From an uncultured Bacteroidales bacterium (lineage in GTDB: Bacteria > Bacteroidota > Bacteroidia > Bacteroidales > Marinilabiliaceae), in assembly GCA_937892095.1 (NCBI GenBank), contig CALAVC010000057.1, positions 1 to 64,000 of the forward strand: DNA of 64,000 bases. Reading direction: 5' to 3'. Below, piece after piece: positions 50,876-60,303 of the stretch. The first letter of the stretch is position 1. Every line of letters begins with the position of its first letter. A program made the translations under genes and the position numbers. The notes beneath the pieces are model-generated. The model was not told where the DNA came from. It worked only from the letters and a program-made list of their open reading frames with translations, and did not search any database.

Positions 50876-51106
50876 GATTGGGAGAGCGTTTTTAGTTGTG
50901 AATGGAGAGAGGTGTTAGATGATTGTGAATGAACAGACGTAAAGACACGAAGCGAAAGAAACACTCGATAAGAGATGAGCATTTGCGAGACGGACGAGGA
51001 TTGCGCTGTTCTGATACATTGGGCGTATATTGTTGATAATAAAACAGTTATGTGCGACATCCCACACATAGGCACAAGATGGGCTATAGAGAGGGAAATC
51101 AAGGAA

Positions 51107-51137
51107 CAAAATTAAAAATTTTAAGCGAACAGCCAAA
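51107..51137 (-). promoter_or_regulatory. Bacteroidetes-type promoter of the giant gene operon
   Basis: On the minus strand, a -33 element TTTG (51137-51134) is followed by exactly 19 bases and a -7 element TAATTTTG (51114-51107). This fits the Bacteroidetes sigma-ABfr consensus TTTG-N19-21-TAnnTTTG. Transcription should start near 51100, giving a 5' leader of about 225 nt before ATG 50875. It lies downstream of the pheS terminator, so the giant gene is its own transcription unit. Confidence 0.75.
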
Positions 51138-51270
51138 AGGAAAACAACGAAAGTTAAACAGGCGTTAAATTACTGACAGACAAGAAGTTAGCGAGCTATT
51201 GACAGAAAAGAACGAGAAGTTTTTGACGGCGAATGAGGTATGTCTGTAACTCATATTTGAGCGTGGGAGA

Positions 51271-51297
51271 CAAAAAAAGACGCAAAGAATTGCGTCT
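51271..51297 (-). terminator. Rho-independent terminator of pheS
   Basis: On the minus strand an 8-bp perfect stem (AGACGCAA / TTGCGTCT, 51297-51290 and 51285-51278) with a 4-base loop runs directly into a run of seven T's (51278-51272). It lies about 30 nt after the pheS stop. Confidence 0.9.
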
Positions 51298-51325
51298 CTG
51301 AAGAATACTGTAAGAAAAAAAACTT

Positions 51326-52348
51326 TTATGCTGACTGGAATTGACGGAGGAAACGGACATCGTTCTCGAAGAAGTGGCGTATGTCGTTGACACCGAAACG
51401 CAACATGGCGATGCGCTCGACACCCATGCCGAAAGCGAAGCCACTATATTCGTTGGGGTCGATGTTGTTGTTCTGAAGGACATTGGGGTCGACCATGCCA
51501 CAGCCGAGGATTTCGAGCCAGCCCGAGCCTTTGCAGACGCCGCAACCTGCTCCGCCACAGAGGGTGCAACTAACGTCCATTTCGGCACTGGGCTCGGTGA
51601 ATGGGAAATAGGATGGTCGGAGTCGGACTTTGACTTCGGGACCAAACATTTCTTTGGCGAAATAGGTTAGACACTGCTTGAGGTCGGCAAAGGATACGTT
51701 GTGAGCTATGTAGAGGCCTTCGACTTGGTGGAAGATGCAGTGAGCGCGTGCAGAGATGGCTTCGTTGCGGAAGACTCTTCCGGGGAAGATGGAGCGTATG
51801 GGTGGACGCTGGCGTTCCATGACGCGTACTTGAACACTGCTGGTGTGAGTGCGAAGGAGTATGTCGGGGTTGGTGTTGATAAAGAATGTGTCTTGCATGT
51901 CGCGCGCTGGGTGTTCGGGAGGGAAGTTGAGCGCAGTAAAGACATGCCAATCGTCTTCGACTTCGGGACCTTCGGCGACGGAGAAGCCGAGTCGGGAGAA
52001 GATGTCGACTATTTGATTTTTGACGATGGAGATGGGGTGTCGTGAGCCGAGAGGAGTGTTGACGGCAGGTCGGGTGAGGTCTGTTGCGACTGTCTCGACC
52101 TTGACATTTTGCGCGGCTCGCTCTTTGAGTTCGGCTATGCGACTTTGAGCGAGGTTCTTGAGTTCGTTGAGGTTCTGCCCGATTTCGCGTTTGAGGTCGG
52201 CAGGGACAGTTTTGAATTCATCGAAGAGCGCTGTTACGAGACCTTTTTTGCTTAGGTATTTGATACGGAGAGCTTCGGCGTCGTCGACAGATTGCGCTTT
52301 GAGGGATTCTATTTCTGCTTTGATGTTTTGTATTTTGTCTTTGAGCAT
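51326..52348 (-). CDS. pheS: Phenylalanine-tRNA ligase alpha subunit
   Basis: The 340-residue protein is the catalytic subunit of the cytoplasmic (alpha-beta)2 PheRS, which charges tRNA-Phe. An N-terminal coiled coil (about residues 1-90) precedes the class II core. Motif 2 is visible at about 190-215 (GRVFRNEAISARAHCIFHQV) and motif 3 near 300-316 (GFAFGMGVERIAMLRFG). Between them, near 259-271, is a CTLCGGAGCGVC segment, a possible metal-binding knuckle. The length is normal for the family. pheT is not adjacent, which is common in Bacteroidetes. The start ATG lies 20-25 nt from a likely -7 element (TAATTTTG, 52381-52374, minus strand). The gene ends in a clear terminator. Confidence 0.96.
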   Translation of the reverse strand: MLKDKIQNIKAEIESLKAQSVDDAEALRIKYLSKKGLVTALFDEFKTVPADLKREIGQNLNELKNLAQSRIAELKERAAQNVKVETVATDLTRPAVNTPLGSRHPISIVKNQIVDIFSRLGFSVAEGPEVEDDWHVFTALNFPPEHPARDMQDTFFINTNPDILLRTHTSSVQVRVMERQRPPIRSIFPGRVFRNEAISARAHCIFHQVEGLYIAHNVSFADLKQCLTYFAKEMFGPEVKVRLRPSYFPFTEPSAEMDVSCTLCGGAGCGVCKGSGWLEILGCGMVDPNVLQNNNIDPNEYSGFAFGMGVERIAMLRFGVNDIRHFFENDVRFLRQFQSA

Positions 52349-52373
52349 GAGCTTGTTTACTTATACAGAAATG

Positions 52374-52381
52374 CAAAATTA
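52374..52381 (-). promoter_or_regulatory. Probable -7 element of the pheS promoter
   Basis: TAATTTTG on the minus strand fits the Bacteroidetes TAnnTTTG box 26 nt before the pheS ATG. No TTTG is found at the expected -33 position (the region is T-rich), so the call is moderate. Confidence 0.5.
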
Positions 52382-52426
52382 AGCTACTTTGAGTGTAAAA
52401 AAAAGAGAAAAATAGTTATAAACCAA

Positions 52427-52460
52427 CAATTGTTATAGTTTTGCAAAACTACAACAATTG
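52427..52460. promoter_or_regulatory. 34-bp inverted repeat overlapping the TonB receptor promoter
   Basis: The left arm CAATTGTTATAGTTTT (52427-52442) and right arm AAAACTACAACAATTG (52445-52460) are reverse complements except for one base, with GC in the centre. The site includes TAGTTTTG (52436-52443), a good -7 box for the receptor gene, and ends 17 nt before its ATG. This placement suggests a dimeric repressor or activator operator. An alternative is an RNA hairpin in the leader. The regulator is unknown. Confidence 0.6.
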
Positions 52461-52477
52461 GTTAAAAAATTAACGCT

Positions 52478-55267
52478 ATGAGAAAATTAATCGTGGGCAT
52501 GTTGTGTGCCATGGTATGCGCGAATGTGGTTGCTCAGCGTAGCATGACGCGCGAAGAGATTTTGCAGATGTCGACACAGGAGCTATCGGAGCTATCGCTT
52601 GAGGAGTTGATGCAAGCGGTGGAGACTCTTGGTGTGGCGAGCGTAGACGAGTTGTTTGCGCTGATAATGAACAAAAACATGAGTTCGGCCTCGAAAGAGG
52701 AAGAGGATAGTTTCAGCCAGCCACTGTCGGGGACTGTGATTACACGCGAGGAGATGCGGACGTATGGCATCTCGACCATAGAGGAGGCGTTTCGATTGGT
52801 GCCGGGCATGATTGTGTCGGAGAAGACGAATGGCGTGTATGACGTGCAAATGCGCGGACTACAGAACATCCCGGACAACAACATGATTATGTATACTGAG
52901 AATGCGAACATCTTGGTGATGATAGACGGCAGGATTAGTCATAACTATGCTGTCGGTGCACCATATTATGAGACGTTGCCGATCTCGATTGAGGACGTGG
53001 AGCGACTGGAGGTGATACGTGGTGCGACCTCGGCGCTGTATGGTCCGAACGCAGTGAACGGCGTGGTGAACATAATTACAACGAAGCCAGACATGGCGAA
53101 AAGTTCGGTGAGCGGAGATGTGCATATAGGCACAAGGACGATGATGGGCGACGTGGCCTTGCGCCGCTCGTTTGGAGATAAGGTAGCACTGGGACTGACG
53201 GCGAACGGCCAAATGAGACAGAGAAAGAACTCGACGATTCCTTTCATTCCGCAAGAGGGATATTACGTGATAAACGACGAGTCGGTTTTGGGGACTGCGC
53301 TGAGCGCAGAAGACTTGCAAGAGTTGGAGGCAGAAGGGACGATACGCGACATTTCGGGTGGTGCAGACTTGACTGTTGACGAGATAATGAGGTTGTGCGC
53401 ATCGAAATTGACAGATGGCGGAAGAGTCTTATACAGAGCGAACAGCGAAGAGAACAGCATTAGTGCCCAGTGGCCAGACACGAAACTGAGTAGGGAGACG
53501 TATGGCGTGAACGGCTACGTCTTGATAAGACCGAGCGAGAAAGTGCGGATAGACTTCACGGCAGGGTATCAGGATAGCCGAGTGCAAACGAGCCCTATAG
53601 GCAACGAGAACATGTCGCTTAGAACACGTGCGAGCAAGACGGGATATGGAAACTTGAGTGTCGAGGTGAGTGGGCTTCGGATGTTGCTGAATTATTCGAA
53701 CGGAACGCAAGACTTTGCAGTTGGTTCGTTTGGCTTTGGATTTCAGAGATCTGAGAACATGAACGGACAAATTGAGTATGACTTTAAAGTGGGAGAGCTT
53801 GGTATACGTCTGGGCGTGGCTGCACAGAGGATATATTTTAAGGATCGAAAGCCTTGGTATTATGACTATAATGACGGAAAGGGACCGCAAGAGTTATCGG
53901 GATATTTTGGATATTATACACAGGGAAATAATGAAGCAGAGATTTCGGACGTGGCACCGAGCTTGAGGCTTGACTATAAGCACGAGGGGCTACGACTGAT
54001 TGGCGCATGGAGAGCAGACAAGACAAGCATTCCGGACAAATGGAATCAGAGTTGGCAGTTTGCGGCGAGCTATAAGATTAACGAACGAAACTTTGTGAGG
54101 GCGGTGTATGGTAGGTCGTTTAGGTCGGCGAGCGTGGCGAACACGAGTTCGAACTTTAACTGGCTAAGAGCGAGTGACCCTGTCCAGATGCAGTTTTTGG
54201 GCAATGAAGAGACTCCGCTTGTACACATAGACAACGTGGAGATTGGCTACCGATGGCAACCGACACAGAACTTACTGATTGACGCAGAGGCTTTCGTCTC
54301 GAAATCGAAAGACTATGGCGAGTTGAAGGCATATGAGAGTATGCTGACGCTGAGCGGAGAGGTGCTAACGAATAGCTTCGGAGCAGTCATGGCAGGCATG
54401 TTGCAACCAGAAGACATTGGAAGCGCGATTGCGAGTGAGCTTCGGACAAAATCGTATATACGATATGACGACGTTCCGTTTAAGGTTACGCAGATGGGCA
54501 TTAGCATGAACGTGGACTGGATTATAAACACGAAACTGATTGCGAAGTTGAACGCAAACATCCAGCGAACACGGATTGACGACTACTACCAGTATTCGCA
54601 AGCGGAGATGATTGGCAAGCAACTGACGGCGAGCTACATGACAACCACAAGTGAACTACCACAACTAATTGGCGAGATATTGACGAGCGCAATGATATCG
54701 GGAGACCCTGCAACATACGTGGCGAACTGCACGGGGAACGCAGGAGTGGAGACGAAAGAAGCTATGTACAACAACATGAGTGAAGCAGAGCAGGAAGCAT
54801 ATTTGCAGAGCTTGCTGGCTGCAGCTAATGGTGGAACGCCTGTGGAAGGTGTGGAGCGCCCACTGAGCATGTATTATGGGCTGAAATATAACGTGCGGTA
54901 TAATGAGGGACAAGATGAGTATTACATGGGCACGAACGTTAGCGAGGCATACGAGACGACGGACAATTACAAACATAAGAGCATCCCTGCGGTGTATGGC
55001 ATGGCAGGCTTGATATATAAGCCAACACAGAAGATTAACGTGTCGGCGTTTGCAAACGTGATGGGTAAGCGAGAGTTTACGACACTGTTTGGCACAGAGA
55101 AACTTGACCCGAGGGTTACGGTGGACTTGAAAGTGGGATATAAACCAATGGAGAACTTTGAGTTTTTCGTGAATGCGCACAACCTTTTTAACAAGGAGCA
55201 ACGCGAGTTTATATACACAGACAAGATAGGGGGTGTGTATACGATGGGTATTAATTTTGGATTTTAG
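52478..55267 (+). CDS. TonB-dependent outer membrane receptor
   Basis: The protein has 929 residues and a signal peptide (MRKLIVGMLCAMVCANVVAQ). Residues about 25-75 form a short helical pre-plug (LSELSLEELMQAV, SSASKEEED), followed by a plug domain (about 80-195: SGTVITREEMRTYG, EAFRLVPGMIV, VLVMIDGR-type strand ILVMIDGR, ERLEVIRGATSALYGPNAVN-like segment and GVVNIITTK). The rest is a barrel ending in a terminal Phe (TMGINFGF). There is no carboxypeptidase-like N-terminal extension and no SusD partner, so it is not a SusC-type glycan porin. The substrate (metal complex, vitamin or other) cannot be inferred. It is monocistronic by appearance. Its promoter overlaps a 34-bp inverted repeat, suggesting ligand- or metal-responsive control. 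Confidence 0.93.
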   Translation: MRKLIVGMLCAMVCANVVAQRSMTREEILQMSTQELSELSLEELMQAVETLGVASVDELFALIMNKNMSSASKEEEDSFSQPLSGTVITREEMRTYGISTIEEAFRLVPGMIVSEKTNGVYDVQMRGLQNIPDNNMIMYTENANILVMIDGRISHNYAVGAPYYETLPISIEDVERLEVIRGATSALYGPNAVNGVVNIITTKPDMAKSSVSGDVHIGTRTMMGDVALRRSFGDKVALGLTANGQMRQRKNSTIPFIPQEGYYVINDESVLGTALSAEDLQELEAEGTIRDISGGADLTVDEIMRLCASKLTDGGRVLYRANSEENSISAQWPDTKLSRETYGVNGYVLIRPSEKVRIDFTAGYQDSRVQTSPIGNENMSLRTRASKTGYGNLSVEVSGLRMLLNYSNGTQDFAVGSFGFGFQRSENMNGQIEYDFKVGELGIRLGVAAQRIYFKDRKPWYYDYNDGKGPQELSGYFGYYTQGNNEAEISDVAPSLRLDYKHEGLRLIGAWRADKTSIPDKWNQSWQFAASYKINERNFVRAVYGRSFRSASVANTSSNFNWLRASDPVQMQFLGNEETPLVHIDNVEIGYRWQPTQNLLIDAEAFVSKSKDYGELKAYESMLTLSGEVLTNSFGAVMAGMLQPEDIGSAIASELRTKSYIRYDDVPFKVTQMGISMNVDWIINTKLIAKLNANIQRTRIDDYYQYSQAEMIGKQLTASYMTTTSELPQLIGEILTSAMISGDPATYVANCTGNAGVETKEAMYNNMSEAEQEAYLQSLLAAANGGTPVEGVERPLSMYYGLKYNVRYNEGQDEYYMGTNVSEAYETTDNYKHKSIPAVYGMAGLIYKPTQKINVSAFANVMGKREFTTLFGTEKLDPRVTVDLKVGYKPMENFEFFVNAHNLFNKEQREFIYTDKIGGVYTMGINFGF

Positions 55268-55303
55268 GGGCTAAAAATGTATGTGAAGTAATGACAGAAG
55301 CGT

Positions 55304-55329
55304 ATTAAAGAAAAAATTCTTTAATTTTG
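55304..55329 (+). terminator. Weak terminator after the receptor, overlapping a possible fumarase promoter
   Basis: ATTAAAGAA and TTCTTTAAT (55304-55312 and 55317-55325) can form an A/T-rich hairpin with a 4-base loop and a short T run. The same bases include TAATTTTG (55322-55329), a -7 box for the fumarase gene whose ATG is at 55366. I cannot tell which role applies, or whether both do. No -33 TTTG is seen. Confidence 0.4.
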
Positions 55330-55365
55330 TTATTACAGAAAAACAACAGAGAACATACAAGAAAA

Positions 55366-56970
55366 ATGGCTGAATTTAAGTACACAAAGACATTCAACAT
55401 CTTGCGCGACGACACGGAATATGAGTTCGTTGGCAAAGAAGGAGTGAAGACGATAGATGTCGAGGGCAGAAAGATATTGCAGATTGCGCCCGAGGCACTG
55501 ACAGCGATTGCGAAGAGAGCGTTTTCGGACGTGTCGTTTTACTTGCGTCCGGCTCACTTGCAAAAGCTGAGAAACATTCTTGAAGACGCAGAGGCGTCGG
55601 ACAACGATCGGTTTGTGGCACATACGATGTTGCTGAACCAAGTGGTGGCTGCCGATGGCGAACTGCCGACATGCCAAGACACGGGAACTGCCATAATCAT
55701 AGGTAAGAAAGGCGAGAACGTGTGGACTGGCGGACACGACGAAGAGCACTTGTGGCGAGGCGTATGGGAGACATATCAGGAGCGCAACTTGCGCTACTCG
55801 CAGGTGGTGGCCAAGAGCATGTTTGAGGAGAAGAACACAGGCAACAACTTGCCAGCGCAGACCGACATATATGCTGTGGACGGCAACGAATATCATTTTC
55901 TTTTTGTGACGAAGGGCGGAGGCTCAGCCAACAAGACGTACCTTTTTCAGCAAACGAAAGCACTGCTTACGGAAGAGAACTTGCAGAAGTTCCTCGTGGA
56001 GAAAATAAAGACGCTGGGTACGGCAGCATGTCCGCCATACCACTTGGCGATTGTGATTGGCGGCACGAGTGCAGAGACGAACTTGGCGACGGTGAAGAAA
56101 GCGTCGACGGGATATTATGACAACCTGCCAACCGAAGGTAATGAGGGAGGTCAGGCATTCCGCGACTTGGAGTGGGAAGAGCGCGTGATGAAGATATGCC
56201 GAGGCTACGGTATTGGCGCACAGTTTGGAGGCAAGTATTACATACACGACGTGCGTGTGATACGTCTTTCGCGACATGCGGCATCGTGTCCTGTGGGCAT
56301 AGGCGTAAGCTGTAGTGCAGACCGAAACATAAAAGCAAAGATTACGCCAGAGGGTATCTTCGTTGAAAAGCTTGAGAAGAACCCTGCAAGATTCTTGCCA
56401 GAGCAAGCACCGAACATGAAGCCAGCCGTCAAGCTGAACATTGACCGTCCGATGAGCGAGGTGTGCAAGGAGCTAAGCAAGTACCCTGTGAAGACAAGAT
56501 TTAGCCTGACGGGGACACTGATTGTGGCACGCGACATTGCTCACCAGCGCATAAACCAGATGTTGGACGAGGGCAAGCCTATGCCAGAATATTTCAAGAA
56601 TCACCCGGTGTATTATGCAGGACCTGCTAAGACTCCGAAGGGTATGCCGTCGGGTTCGTTTGGTCCGACGACGGCACAGCGCATGGACCCGTATGTGGAT
56701 AGATTCCAGAGTTTGGGTGGTAGCATGATAATGGTGGCTAAGGGTAACCGCACGCAGCAGGTTACGGACGCATGCCAAAAGCATGGAGGTTTTTACCTTG
56801 GCTCGATTGGTGGACCTGCGGCTATACTTGCAAAGAACAGCATAAAGAGCATAAAGGTTGTTGACTTTGAGGAGCTTGGCATGGAAGCCGTGCGCGAGAT
56901 ATACGTGGAAGACTTCCCAGCATTCTTGCTTGTGGACGACAAGGGAAATGACTTCTTCAAAGAGTTCTAA
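55366..56970 (+). CDS. fumB: Fumarate hydratase class I (iron-sulfur, two-domain)
   Basis: The enzyme interconverts fumarate and malate in the reductive or oxidative branch of the citric acid cycle. The ATG at 55366 gives 534 residues; the frame is open back to a TTG at 55327, but the ATG start ([16 protein letters not shown]) is the family-like one. The N-terminal domain shows the likely [4Fe-4S] cysteines: CQDTGTA (near 103), GTAACPPYH (near 221) and [15 protein letters not shown] (near 308). The C-terminal swivelling domain includes [20 protein letters not shown] and [13 protein letters not shown]. The oxygen-sensitive cluster fits an anaerobic lifestyle. A strong terminator follows. The symbol follows the usual Bacteroides naming for this two-domain type. 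Confidence 0.95.
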   Translation: MAEFKYTKTFNILRDDTEYEFVGKEGVKTIDVEGRKILQIAPEALTAIAKRAFSDVSFYLRPAHLQKLRNILEDAEASDNDRFVAHTMLLNQVVAADGELPTCQDTGTAIIIGKKGENVWTGGHDEEHLWRGVWETYQERNLRYSQVVAKSMFEEKNTGNNLPAQTDIYAVDGNEYHFLFVTKGGGSANKTYLFQQTKALLTEENLQKFLVEKIKTLGTAACPPYHLAIVIGGTSAETNLATVKKASTGYYDNLPTEGNEGGQAFRDLEWEERVMKICRGYGIGAQFGGKYYIHDVRVIRLSRHAASCPVGIGVSCSADRNIKAKITPEGIFVEKLEKNPARFLPEQAPNMKPAVKLNIDRPMSEVCKELSKYPVKTRFSLTGTLIVARDIAHQRINQMLDEGKPMPEYFKNHPVYYAGPAKTPKGMPSGSFGPTTAQRMDPYVDRFQSLGGSMIMVAKGNRTQQVTDACQKHGGFYLGSIGGPAAILAKNSIKSIKVVDFEELGMEAVREIYVEDFPAFLLVDDKGNDFFKEF

Positions 56971-56997
56971 GAGAACGACATAAAAACAAATAGTGTG

Positions 56998-57039
56998 GAG
57001 CGTCGGGAAGGCGAAACTTCCTGACGCTCTTTCTTTTTT
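56998..57039 (+). terminator. Rho-independent terminator of fumarase
   Basis: A 13-bp stem, GAGCGTCGGGAAG (56998-57010) with CTTCCTGACGCTC (57017-57029), has one G-T pair, a GCGAAA loop and a following T-rich run TTTCTTTTTT. It lies 28 nt after the fumarase stop. Confidence 0.92.
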
Positions 57040-57041
57040 AA

Positions 57042-57049
57042 TATTTTTG
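57042..57049 (+). promoter_or_regulatory. Possible -7 element for hisA-hrpB
   Basis: TATTTTTG fits TAnnTTTG and lies directly after the terminator T-run, only 13 nt before the hisA ATG. Transcription from it would give a nearly leaderless mRNA. The expected -33 position lies inside the terminator stem and has no TTTG. Confidence 0.35.
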
Positions 57050-57062
57050 CACAAAAAAAAAT

Positions 57063-57782
57063 ATGGAAATAATACCTGCAATAGACATTATAGAAGGGCA
57101 TTGCGTCCGCCTGAGTAAGGGCGACTACGACACAAAGAAAGTGTATAATGAGGATCCGCTGGAAGTGGCGAAGATGTTTGTAGACTGGGGCATAGGCAGG
57201 CTACACGTGGTGGACCTTGACGGAGCTAAGTCGGGACACATTGTGAACCATAAGGTTTTGGAACGGATATGTGGCAAGACGTCGCTCGTGGTGGACTTTG
57301 GCGGAGGGCTTAAGAGCCGTCAGGACCTTGAAATAGCTTTTGACTGCGGAGCAGCGATGGTGACGGGAGGTAGCATTGCGGTGAAAGACCCTGAGGAGTT
57401 TGAACGCTGGATTGAGACTTACGGAGCTGAACGCGTAATACTGGGAGCGGACGCGAAAGACGGACGGATTGCCGTTGGTGGGTGGCTGGAGACTTCGCAA
57501 CAGGAGCTACTGCCGTTTGTGGAGAGCTACTACAAGAAGGGGCTTAGAAAAGTGATATGCACAGACATTAGCAGAGACGGCATGTTGGGAGGACCTGCGA
57601 CGGAGCTATATAAGAAGATGATGAGCGAGATTGGCGACCTATACTTGATTGCAAGTGGTGGCGTGGGCAGTGCGAAAGACCTTGACGAGCTGGAAGAAGC
57701 AGGAGTGCCTGCCGTCATTATGGGCAAGGCAATATATGAGAAACGTATTACGGAGAAAGAGATTAGAGACAGATGCCGATAG
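57063..57782 (+). CDS. hisA: Phosphoribosylformimino-5-aminoimidazole carboxamide ribotide isomerase
   Basis: The 239-residue cytoplasmic (beta-alpha)8 barrel opens the ring of ProFAR to PRFAR in histidine biosynthesis. Visible features are the catalytic aspartate of [13 protein letters not shown] (Asp8), the second one in [13 protein letters not shown], and phosphate-binding loops FGGGLKS and ASGGVGS. The length is normal. It stands apart from other his genes here: hisH and hisF are not neighbours. Its last 10 bases overlap the start of hrpB, so the two are translated from one message. Confidence 0.96.
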   Translation: MEIIPAIDIIEGHCVRLSKGDYDTKKVYNEDPLEVAKMFVDWGIGRLHVVDLDGAKSGHIVNHKVLERICGKTSLVVDFGGGLKSRQDLEIAFDCGAAMVTGGSIAVKDPEEFERWIETYGAERVILGADAKDGRIAVGGWLETSQQELLPFVESYYKKGLRKVICTDISRDGMLGGPATELYKKMMSEIGDLYLIASGGVGSAKDLDELEEAGVPAVIMGKAIYEKRITEKEIRDRCR

Positions 57783-60262
57783 ACATCGAAAGGCTGGCAG
57801 AGCTGCCAGCAATGGGAATAGCTAAGAAGCTAAACGAGACACTGGACGAGAATGGTTGCGTGGTGGTGACGGCACCTCCGGGAGCTGGCAAGTCGACTGT
57901 CCTACCACTGACGATACGTGAGCGGAAAGGGAATGAGGGGAAGGTCATCATGTTGGAGCCGAGGCGCATTGCAGCACGCCAGGTGGCAGAGCGATTGGCA
58001 GAGAACATGGGTGAGAGGACTGGCGAGACGGTGGGTTATAGGATACGTTTTGAGAGTCGGACGAGCGAAAAGACAGCAATTGAGGTTGTAACAGAGGGAA
58101 TATTGACAAAGATGTTGACTTCGGACCCGACGCTTGAAGGCGTAGGGACGATTATCTTTGACGAGTTTCATGAGAGGAGTATTAATGCTGACGTGGCACT
58201 TGCGATGGCGCGAGAGGTTCAGCAGACGATACGCCCAGACTTGCGGATAGTAATTATGTCGGCCACAATTGAGACGGAAGAGATATGTAGGGAGCTACAA
58301 GCTCCACTGATTGAGTGCGAGGGACGGAGACACGAGGTAAGGATTGTACACACAGAGGAATGCGATGCGGAGACGGTCGTGGAGGTGGTAAGCGAGGTGG
58401 TGCAGCGAGCGCATGGGGAGAACGATGGCGACATGCTGGTGTTCTTGCCTGGCGAGGCGGAGATAAGGCGTGTGGAAGAGAACTTGCGGGGACGAATGGG
58501 AGCGACACGAGTCTTGCCACTGTATGGCATGATGAGCATTGGCGAACAGAGACGAGCCATCTTGCCGAGCAAAAGTGGCGAGCGAAAGATTGTGCTTGCG
58601 ACACCGATTGCGGAGACGTCGCTCACGATAGAGGGCGTGCGAGTGGTGGTGGACAGTGGTCTGTGCAGACAGATGGTGTATGACCAAAGGAGCTCGACGA
58701 ACAGACTTGAGACGACAAGGATAAGCATGGACATGGCGACACAACGAACTGGCAGAGCAGGCAGAACGGCGGACGGAGTGTGCTATAGACTGTGGAGCAC
58801 TGCGACAGAACAGAGAATGAAAGAGACGCGAGTGCCAGAGATTTTGACGGCGGACTTTGCGCCGACGATGCTTGACTTGGCAGTGTGGGGGACGAGAGAC
58901 GCTGAGAAAATGATGTGGATAACGAAGCCGACAAAGTCGAGCATAGAGGATGCGAAAGAGTTGTTGCTGAGCCTTGGAGCGATTGACGAAGAGGGAAAGA
59001 TTAGTGCACATGGGCGTCGGCTGTCGGACGTGCCGTGCCACCCACGTATGGCTCAAATGATTGTGAAGGCTCGGACGGAAGAAGAGAGAGCGTTGGCAAC
59101 AGACATTGCGGCACTGATTGAGGAAAGAGACCCGATGGCGAAGAGCGAGAGTAGCGCGGACATAAACATTAGGATTGACGAGCTGAGGAGAGGGCGAAGA
59201 AACGGGACGTTGAACAAAAAAATGATGCGCATTGAACGTGTGGCAGAGCAATATAGACGAATTGCGAAGACGAGCGAGAATAACGATGAACACGAGGTTG
59301 AGACGACAGGCGCACTGATTGCGTCGGCATACCCAGAGAGAGTGGCGTCGGCTGTGCAGGGGCGACGAGGGCTTTATATGCTTAGCAACGGGAACATGGC
59401 GACGGTGGATAGAGAGGACGAACTGTGTGTGGAAGACTGGATTGCGGTTGCCAACGTGAATATGCGAGGAGACAGGAATGGAAAGATATTTTTGGCATCG
59501 AAAGTGGAGCCGAGCGACCTGAGGGACTTGCTACGGGAGCGGGAACGAATAGAGTGGGACGCGAAGCAAGGTTGCGTCGTGGCACAGAAGGAATATAAGA
59601 TTGGACGGCTAACATTGGGCACAAGACCTGTGCAGGTGAGCCGAGAACAGATTGTGGAGACGATATGCAAGGCTGCGCGGCTGGACGGGGAGCGGATGCT
59701 TGACTTTGGAGGGGCGGAGCAACTACAGAGGCGCGTGGAGTGCGTCAGAGCGTGGCACCCCGAAATGGGTGTGGAAGACATCGGAACGGAGGAGGCGTTG
59801 CGGAGAGTGGACGAATGGCTGCCACTCTATATAGGCAACGCGAGTACGACGGCTGAACTGCGAAAGATTGACATGAGCGAAGCACTTATGAGCCTGCTGA
59901 GCTACGAGCATAGGCAAGCAGTTGAAAGGCTTGCACCGACACACATAGTCGTGCCAACGGGTAGCAAAATAAAAGTTGAATATAGGAGTGCGGAACTGCC
60001 ACCAGTGGTCAGAGTCAGACTGCAAGAGATGTTTGGACAGATGGATACGCCGAGAGTGGACGAGGGCCGAAGAGAGGTCTTGCTGGAGCTTTTGTCGCCT
60101 GGCTATAAGGCAGTGCAAACGACACAGGACTTGCGGAGCTTTTGGAAAGAGGGGTATTTTGAGGTGCGCAAAGAACTTAGGCGACGATACCCGAAGCACT
60201 ATTGGCCAGATGAGCCAGAGAGTGCGGAGGCGGTGCGAGGCGTGAGAAGAGAGACGAGATAG
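57773..60262 (+). CDS. hrpB: ATP-dependent DExH helicase HrpB
   Basis: The protein has 829 residues, normal for HrpB. It has Walker [10 protein letters not shown] (about 34-42), the DEFH box in [10 protein letters not shown] (about 129), SAT motif IMSATIE (about 161), the RecA2 motif QRTGRAGRT (about 323), and the HrpB C-terminal domain. The family consists of DEAH-type RNA helicases whose exact cellular role is poorly defined. The start ATG lies inside the hisA end (10-bp overlap), a sign of translational coupling rather than shared function. No convincing terminator follows; a 6-bp stem (60260-60265 with 60073-like partner 60273-60278) lies about 20 nt before a T-rich stretch. Confidence 0.94.
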   Translation: MPIDIERLAELPAMGIAKKLNETLDENGCVVVTAPPGAGKSTVLPLTIRERKGNEGKVIMLEPRRIAARQVAERLAENMGERTGETVGYRIRFESRTSEKTAIEVVTEGILTKMLTSDPTLEGVGTIIFDEFHERSINADVALAMAREVQQTIRPDLRIVIMSATIETEEICRELQAPLIECEGRRHEVRIVHTEECDAETVVEVVSEVVQRAHGENDGDMLVFLPGEAEIRRVEENLRGRMGATRVLPLYGMMSIGEQRRAILPSKSGERKIVLATPIAETSLTIEGVRVVVDSGLCRQMVYDQRSSTNRLETTRISMDMATQRTGRAGRTADGVCYRLWSTATEQRMKETRVPEILTADFAPTMLDLAVWGTRDAEKMMWITKPTKSSIEDAKELLLSLGAIDEEGKISAHGRRLSDVPCHPRMAQMIVKARTEEERALATDIAALIEERDPMAKSESSADINIRIDELRRGRRNGTLNKKMMRIERVAEQYRRIAKTSENNDEHEVETTGALIASAYPERVASAVQGRRGLYMLSNGNMATVDREDELCVEDWIAVANVNMRGDRNGKIFLASKVEPSDLRDLLRERERIEWDAKQGCVVAQKEYKIGRLTLGTRPVQVSREQIVETICKAARLDGERMLDFGGAEQLQRRVECVRAWHPEMGVEDIGTEEALRRVDEWLPLYIGNASTTAELRKIDMSEALMSLLSYEHRQAVERLAPTHIVVPTGSKIKVEYRSAELPPVVRVRLQEMFGQMDTPRVDEGRREVLLELLSPGYKAVQTTQDLRSFWKEGYFEVRKELRRRYPKHYWPDEPESAEAVRGVRRETR

Positions 60263-60303
60263 AGGCACAACACCTCTACCCTACTCCACTACACACTCTT
60301 TTT

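Larger units (their letters stand above)
50876..51325. other. 450-bp gap between pheS and the giant gene
   Basis: This gap holds the pheS terminator (51271-51297), the promoter at 51107-51137, and a leader of about 225 nt. The leader is pyrimidine-rich on the minus strand. No tRNA-like or recognisable riboswitch fold is apparent by eye. Confidence 0.6.

Noticed and set aside
50872..51102. A 76-codon minus-strand frame whose TGA overlaps the giant gene ATG
   Set aside because: It looked like a leader peptide with translational coupling, but its ATG lies at or before the predicted transcription start and the peptide has no recognisable features.
51529..51575. Rubredoxin-like CxxC pair as a separate small protein
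   Set aside because: It is in frame inside pheS between motifs 2 and 3 and is best explained as an insertion in that enzyme.
55327..55365. Upstream TTG start for fumarase
   Set aside because: It adds 13 residues ([12 protein letters not shown]) without family support and lies in the terminator/promoter-like sequence; ATG 55366 is preferred.
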